A stretch of 5,913 bases of DNA from an uncultured Lachnospiraceae bacterium. Lineage in GTDB: Bacteria > Bacillota > Clostridia > Lachnospirales > Lachnospiraceae. The DNA lies in NCBI GenBank assembly GCA_947177465.1, contig CAMWUP010000144.1:1-5913 (forward strand), written 5' to 3'. Position numbers and translations under genes: made by a program. A model generated the notes under the pieces. The model did not search any database. It was not told the DNA's origin and worked only from the letters and a program-made list of their open reading frames with translations. Positions 5,348 through 5,913 of this stretch are shown in pieces; position 1 is the first letter of the stretch, and every line of letters begins with the position of its first letter.

Positions 5348-5638
5348 ATGAACAAAAAACTAAAAACAGATGCCGTGGACTACCTGTTTGATGCCATTTT
5401 AAGTCTGAAGAACCGGGATGAATGTTACAGTTTTTTTGAAGACCTTTGTACCGTAAACGAACTACTATCATTATCCCAGCGTTTTGAAGTGGCAGCCATG
5501 CTGAAAAGTCACAAAACCTATCTTGAGATTGCCGACAAAACCGGCGCATCAACAGCTACCATCAGCCGCGTAAACCGTTCTCTCAATTACGGAAACGACG
5601 GCTACGATTTGGTTTTTGACCGAATTAACAAAAAATAA
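5348..5638 (+). CDS. YerC/TrpR-like HTH regulator
   Basis: From the chosen start the protein has 96 residues, close to the usual length of about 100 for the YerC branch of the TrpR-like superfamily. It is all helical: an N-terminal pair (about 8-35), the family block TVNELLSLSQRFEVAAML at 35-52, and a helix-turn-helix at about 56-79 (TYLEIADKTGASTATISRVN). The tail GNDGYDLVFDRI is also typical. Such proteins are small dimeric DNA-binding regulators. Tryptophan sensing should not be assumed; comparative genomic work has proposed control of histidine biosynthesis genes for some YerC homologues (HisR), which is from memory and not shown here. A frame extension to ATG 5294 would add 18 residues but lacks a ribosome binding site and conflicts with the promoter. 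The gene stands alone, divergent from the DUF1836 operon and closed by a strong terminator. Confidence 0.9.
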   Translation: MNKKLKTDAVDYLFDAILSLKNRDECYSFFEDLCTVNELLSLSQRFEVAAMLKSHKTYLEIADKTGASTATISRVNRSLNYGNDGYDLVFDRINKK

Positions 5639-5646
5639 GGCATACA

Positions 5647-5687
5647 AAAAATAAGAAGGGTTGTCTGTGACAATCCTTCTTATTTTT
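5647..5687. terminator. Long bidirectional intrinsic terminator
   Basis: A 19-base-pair stem with one G-T pair (5660 with 5674) and a three-base loop TGT (5666-5668) has an A-run on one flank and a T-run on the other. On the plus strand it ends TTATTTTT, closing the YerC-like gene nine bases after its stop. On the minus strand it ends in a run of six T, closing the gene that stops at 5701. It serves both convergent genes. Confidence 0.92.
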
Positions 5688-5700
5688 ACCATAAAAGCTT

Positions 5701-5913
5701 TTACAGTTCCATTCTGTCCACATCCATGGAAGCCGCAGCCAAAATCTCATCATCGTCATCTCTTGCTTCTTCTGCTTCTCTCAGCGCTTCTCTGATGGCA
5801 TCCTTTGCAGATTTCTTTCCAGACCTGCTTTCCCTTGCCGGACGTCTCTTTGCCTTCACATCATCCTGATTCATATGGCATCTGCCTTGGAAAATTGCCT
5901 TTTCATCAAGCAC
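5701..5913 (-). CDS. Unrecognised highly charged protein (C-terminal part, cut by right edge)
   Basis: The frame is open from the right edge to a TAA at 5703-5701, at least 71 codons. I do not recognise the family. The visible part has a short segment with one Cys and His (QGRCHMNQDD), a basic stretch (KAKRRPARESRSGKKSAK), then an acidic helix-prone region (AIREALREAEEARDDDDEIL) and the end ASMDVDRMEL. Such a split basic/acidic tail suggests a flexible C-terminus or a small interaction peptide rather than an enzyme core. Two readings are possible: the tail of a longer protein starting beyond the edge, or a small 57-residue protein starting at ATG 5874-5872, which has an AAGGCAG purine stretch before it. 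It is convergent with the YerC-like gene and shares its terminator, which supports a genuine transcript end here. Confidence 0.6.
   Translation of the reverse strand: MLDEKAIFQGRCHMNQDDVKAKRRPARESRSGKKSAKDAIREALREAEEARDDDDEILAAASMDVDRMEL

Noticed and set aside
5692..5703. Perfect 12-base palindrome TAAAAGCTTTTA at the stop of the right-edge gene
   Set aside because: AT-rich, overlaps the stop codon and lies at a transcript end; no regulatory role is suggested.

Overview
The window looks like ordinary chromosomal DNA from a low-to-mid GC Gram-positive anaerobe of the Clostridia, most likely Lachnospiraceae or a close relative. The evidence is GGAGG-type ribosome binding sites, strong sigma-A-like promoters, a DUF1836 protein, a YerC-type TrpR-like regulator, and a cytoplasmic SPFH protein with C-terminal zinc ribbons (YdjI type). 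No genus is claimed. I see no rRNA, tRNA, CRISPR array, insertion sequence or phage structural gene.

Layout. Positions 1-1904 (minus strand) hold a two-gene operon with a clear promoter at 1970-1998. Its first gene is a YdjI-like SPFH protein carrying three zinc ribbons. The second is a single-pass membrane protein, cut by the left edge, that resembles Tim44-like proteins. Divergently transcribed at 2098-2583 is an XRE-like helix-turn-helix protein with a regular four-cysteine motif. A 16/18-matching inverted pair of sites lies in the shared intergenic region. A lipoprotein substrate-binding protein of the NMT1/SsuA/ThiY type follows at 2657-3652 with its own promoter and no permease or ATPase in view.

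From 5101 down to 3771 (minus strand) a DUF1836 putative regulator and a YcdX-like PHP metallophosphatase are joined by a TGATG stop/start overlap. They share a strong promoter whose 17-bp spacer contains a perfect 7-1-7 palindrome, a likely operator, and end at an intrinsic terminator. A YerC/TrpR-like regulator runs on the plus strand (best start 5348), followed by a long bidirectional terminator. The right edge holds the C-terminal part of an unrecognised, highly charged protein on the minus strand.

How they fit together. The SPFH and membrane proteins probably form an envelope-associated complex, with the divergent HTH protein as a candidate regulator. The DUF1836 protein probably autoregulates itself and the PHP phosphatase. 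The other genes look like independent units. No clearly new multi-gene system is visible; the points most worth following are regulatory: the spacer operator, the paired intergenic sites and the alternative hairpins in the DUF1836 leader.
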